From Candidatus Didemnitutus sp. (lineage in GTDB: Bacteria; Verrucomicrobiota; Verrucomicrobiia; Opitutales; Opitutaceae): 6,762 nucleotides of DNA. Below are positions 6,117-6,762 of the stretch, one piece after another. The notes beneath the pieces were generated by a model. It was not told the DNA's origin. It made no database searches and saw only the letters and a program-made list of their open reading frames with translations. The stretch spans positions 1 through 6,762 of the forward strand of contig JAUXOH010000259.1 of the NCBI GenBank assembly GCA_030682505.1, written 5' to 3'. Made by a program: the position numbers and the translations under genes. Each line of letters begins with the position of its first letter. Within the stretch, counting starts at the first letter, position 1.

Positions 6117-6762
6117 TCAGTTGTTCCGCACCCGGTCCGTGATGGTGAGATTGTTGAAATCGAGCACGCGCTCGAGCCGACCGTGCGTGAGTGTCAGCCG
6201 CCGGGAACCCATTTCTGCATTCAGATAGGGTCCCTCGAACAACTTCCATTTCGTGTAGTCGACCGGCTGCCCGTCGACGATCGGAGCCGACCCGTAGCTG
6301 CAAACGACCGCCTTGCCCCGCAGCGTCGTGAACTTGACCGTGGGCACGGGCTCGAGCGCAAATGTCAGGGGCAGCGCACGGATCGCGGCCTGGAAGCCGG
6401 CGAAGTCCGCAAATTCATCCACGCTCGCAGCCTGGACGATCGTACCGTTCTTCAGATGCGGGCTGTAAAGCCGCTGGTCGCCGGTGTCGCGGCGTTCGCC
6501 CGTCCAGTTGGAACTGATCCGCGCCAGCGGCTGCAATGCGTAGGGAGCGAGCGGGCGATAGGCCAGATAGGTGTTGCCACCGCGAGCAAAGATCCAGCCC
6601 GACGGATCCACCGTGAGGCCGACGAGATCCATCGAGAAGAACCCGTTGATGTGCGGAAAGCGCGTGCCTTCCGGAATGTCGTAGAGGGCAATGATCGTGT
6701 CCAGATCTTGGAACACCTGCTCAAACCGGGAACCGCCGAGGAACTTGTCCGGCGAATCGTAG
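6117..6762 (-). CDS. Unassigned protein, C-terminal part only (5' end outside window)
   Basis: The frame is open from the right window edge to TGA 6119-6117, giving 214 residues of the C-terminal portion. A GTG at 6716-6714 is not needed as a start because the frame continues upstream as YDSPDKFLGG and beyond. I do not recognise a characterised family with confidence. The segment appears rich in beta strands, with aromatic and Gly turns: FPHINGFFSMD, SGWIFARGG, SPHLKNG, KFTTLRGKAV and a final GSRRLTLTHG followed by VLDFNNLTI. That pattern, ending in a short beta-sandwich-like tail, resembles C-terminal domains attached to helical-toroid glycan-active enzymes such as polysaccharide lyases, and the next gene being GH127 fits this. 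The assignment to carbohydrate metabolism is inference by context and style only. No transmembrane segment is seen in the visible part. The gene ends 9 bases before the GH127 ATG, so co-transcription is likely. Confidence 0.75.
   Translation of the reverse strand, partial: YDSPDKFLGGSRFEQVFQDLDTIIALYDIPEGTRFPHINGFFSMDLVGLTVDPSGWIFARGGNTYLAYRPLAPYALQPLARISSNWTGERRDTGDQRLYSPHLKNGTIVQAASVDEFADFAGFQAAIRALPLTFALEPVPTVKFTTLRGKAVVCSYGSAPIVDGQPVDYTKWKLFEGPYLNAEMGSRRLTLTHGRLERVLDFNNLTITDRVRNN

Larger units (their letters stand above)
1..6762 (-). other. Probable single operon: unknown protein, GH127, M28 peptidase, SSS transporter, peptidase E
   Basis: Five genes face the same way with gaps of 9, -7, 25 and 14 bases. 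No stretch in the window is long enough to hold an independent promoter plus leader, and I see no hairpin followed by a T-run that would act as a terminator. The promoter should lie to the right of base 6762 and the operon continues beyond base 1. The order mixes carbohydrate and peptide hydrolysis around a transporter. Co-transcription is inferred from spacing and orientation. Confidence 0.7.

Noticed and set aside
6714..6716. GTG as the start of the rightmost gene
   Set aside because: The same frame continues upstream to the window edge with protein-like sequence, so this is an internal Val of a truncated gene.
1..6762. CRISPR array, tRNA/rRNA, insertion sequence or phage attachment site
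   Set aside because: Nearly every base lies in the five protein genes; I saw no direct repeat series, terminal inverted repeats, transposase-like protein or RNA gene signature.

Overview
The window is a compact, single-strand gene cluster. All five recognisable coding regions are on the minus strand, so transcription runs from right to left. Gaps between genes are 9, 25 and 14 bases, and one pair overlaps by 7 bases. This looks like one polycistronic unit entering from beyond base 6762 and leaving past base 1. Both terminal genes are cut by the window edges, and no promoter or terminator is visible inside. The DNA is GC-rich, with strong G/C preference at third codon positions. The combination of an exported M28 peptidase, a large sodium:solute symporter-family transporter and a GH127 glycosidase in a GC-rich Gram-negative-like genome is compatible with a glycan-degrading Verrucomicrobiota (Opitutaceae-like) or Planctomycetota bacterium. 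That placement is inference; nothing in the window is a taxonomic marker.

Layout in transcription order: (1) 6762-6117, the C-terminal 214 residues of a protein I cannot assign to a characterised family; (2) 6107-4170, a complete GH127 glycosidase (beta-L-arabinofuranosidase-like) with the full Zn-cysteine active site and no signal peptide; (3) 4176-2815, a complete exported M28 metallopeptidase of the carboxypeptidase Q type with an inserted PA-like domain; (4) 2789-669, a complete 706-residue sodium:solute symporter-family transporter with two large soluble insertions; (5) 654-1, the N-terminal 218 residues of a peptidase E-like (S51) serine dipeptidase that, unlike enterobacterial PepE, carries a signal peptide.

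Taken together, the cluster pairs one glycosidase with two exocytoplasmic peptidases and a transporter. A reasonable working idea is that it handles peptide-linked, arabinose-type sugars, for example from plant hydroxyproline-rich glycoproteins: peptidases trim outside the cytoplasmic membrane, the symporter imports, and GH127 hydrolyses inside. This rests on gene neighbourhood and family knowledge, not on any direct proof of substrate.

Points that stand out: a strong G-quadruplex-type motif occupying most of the 25-base gap before the transporter start; the apparent loss in the transporter of the Ser/Thr pair that forms the Na2 sodium site in this family; the exported form of peptidase E; and the lack of a well-placed Shine-Dalgarno sequence at all four visible starts.
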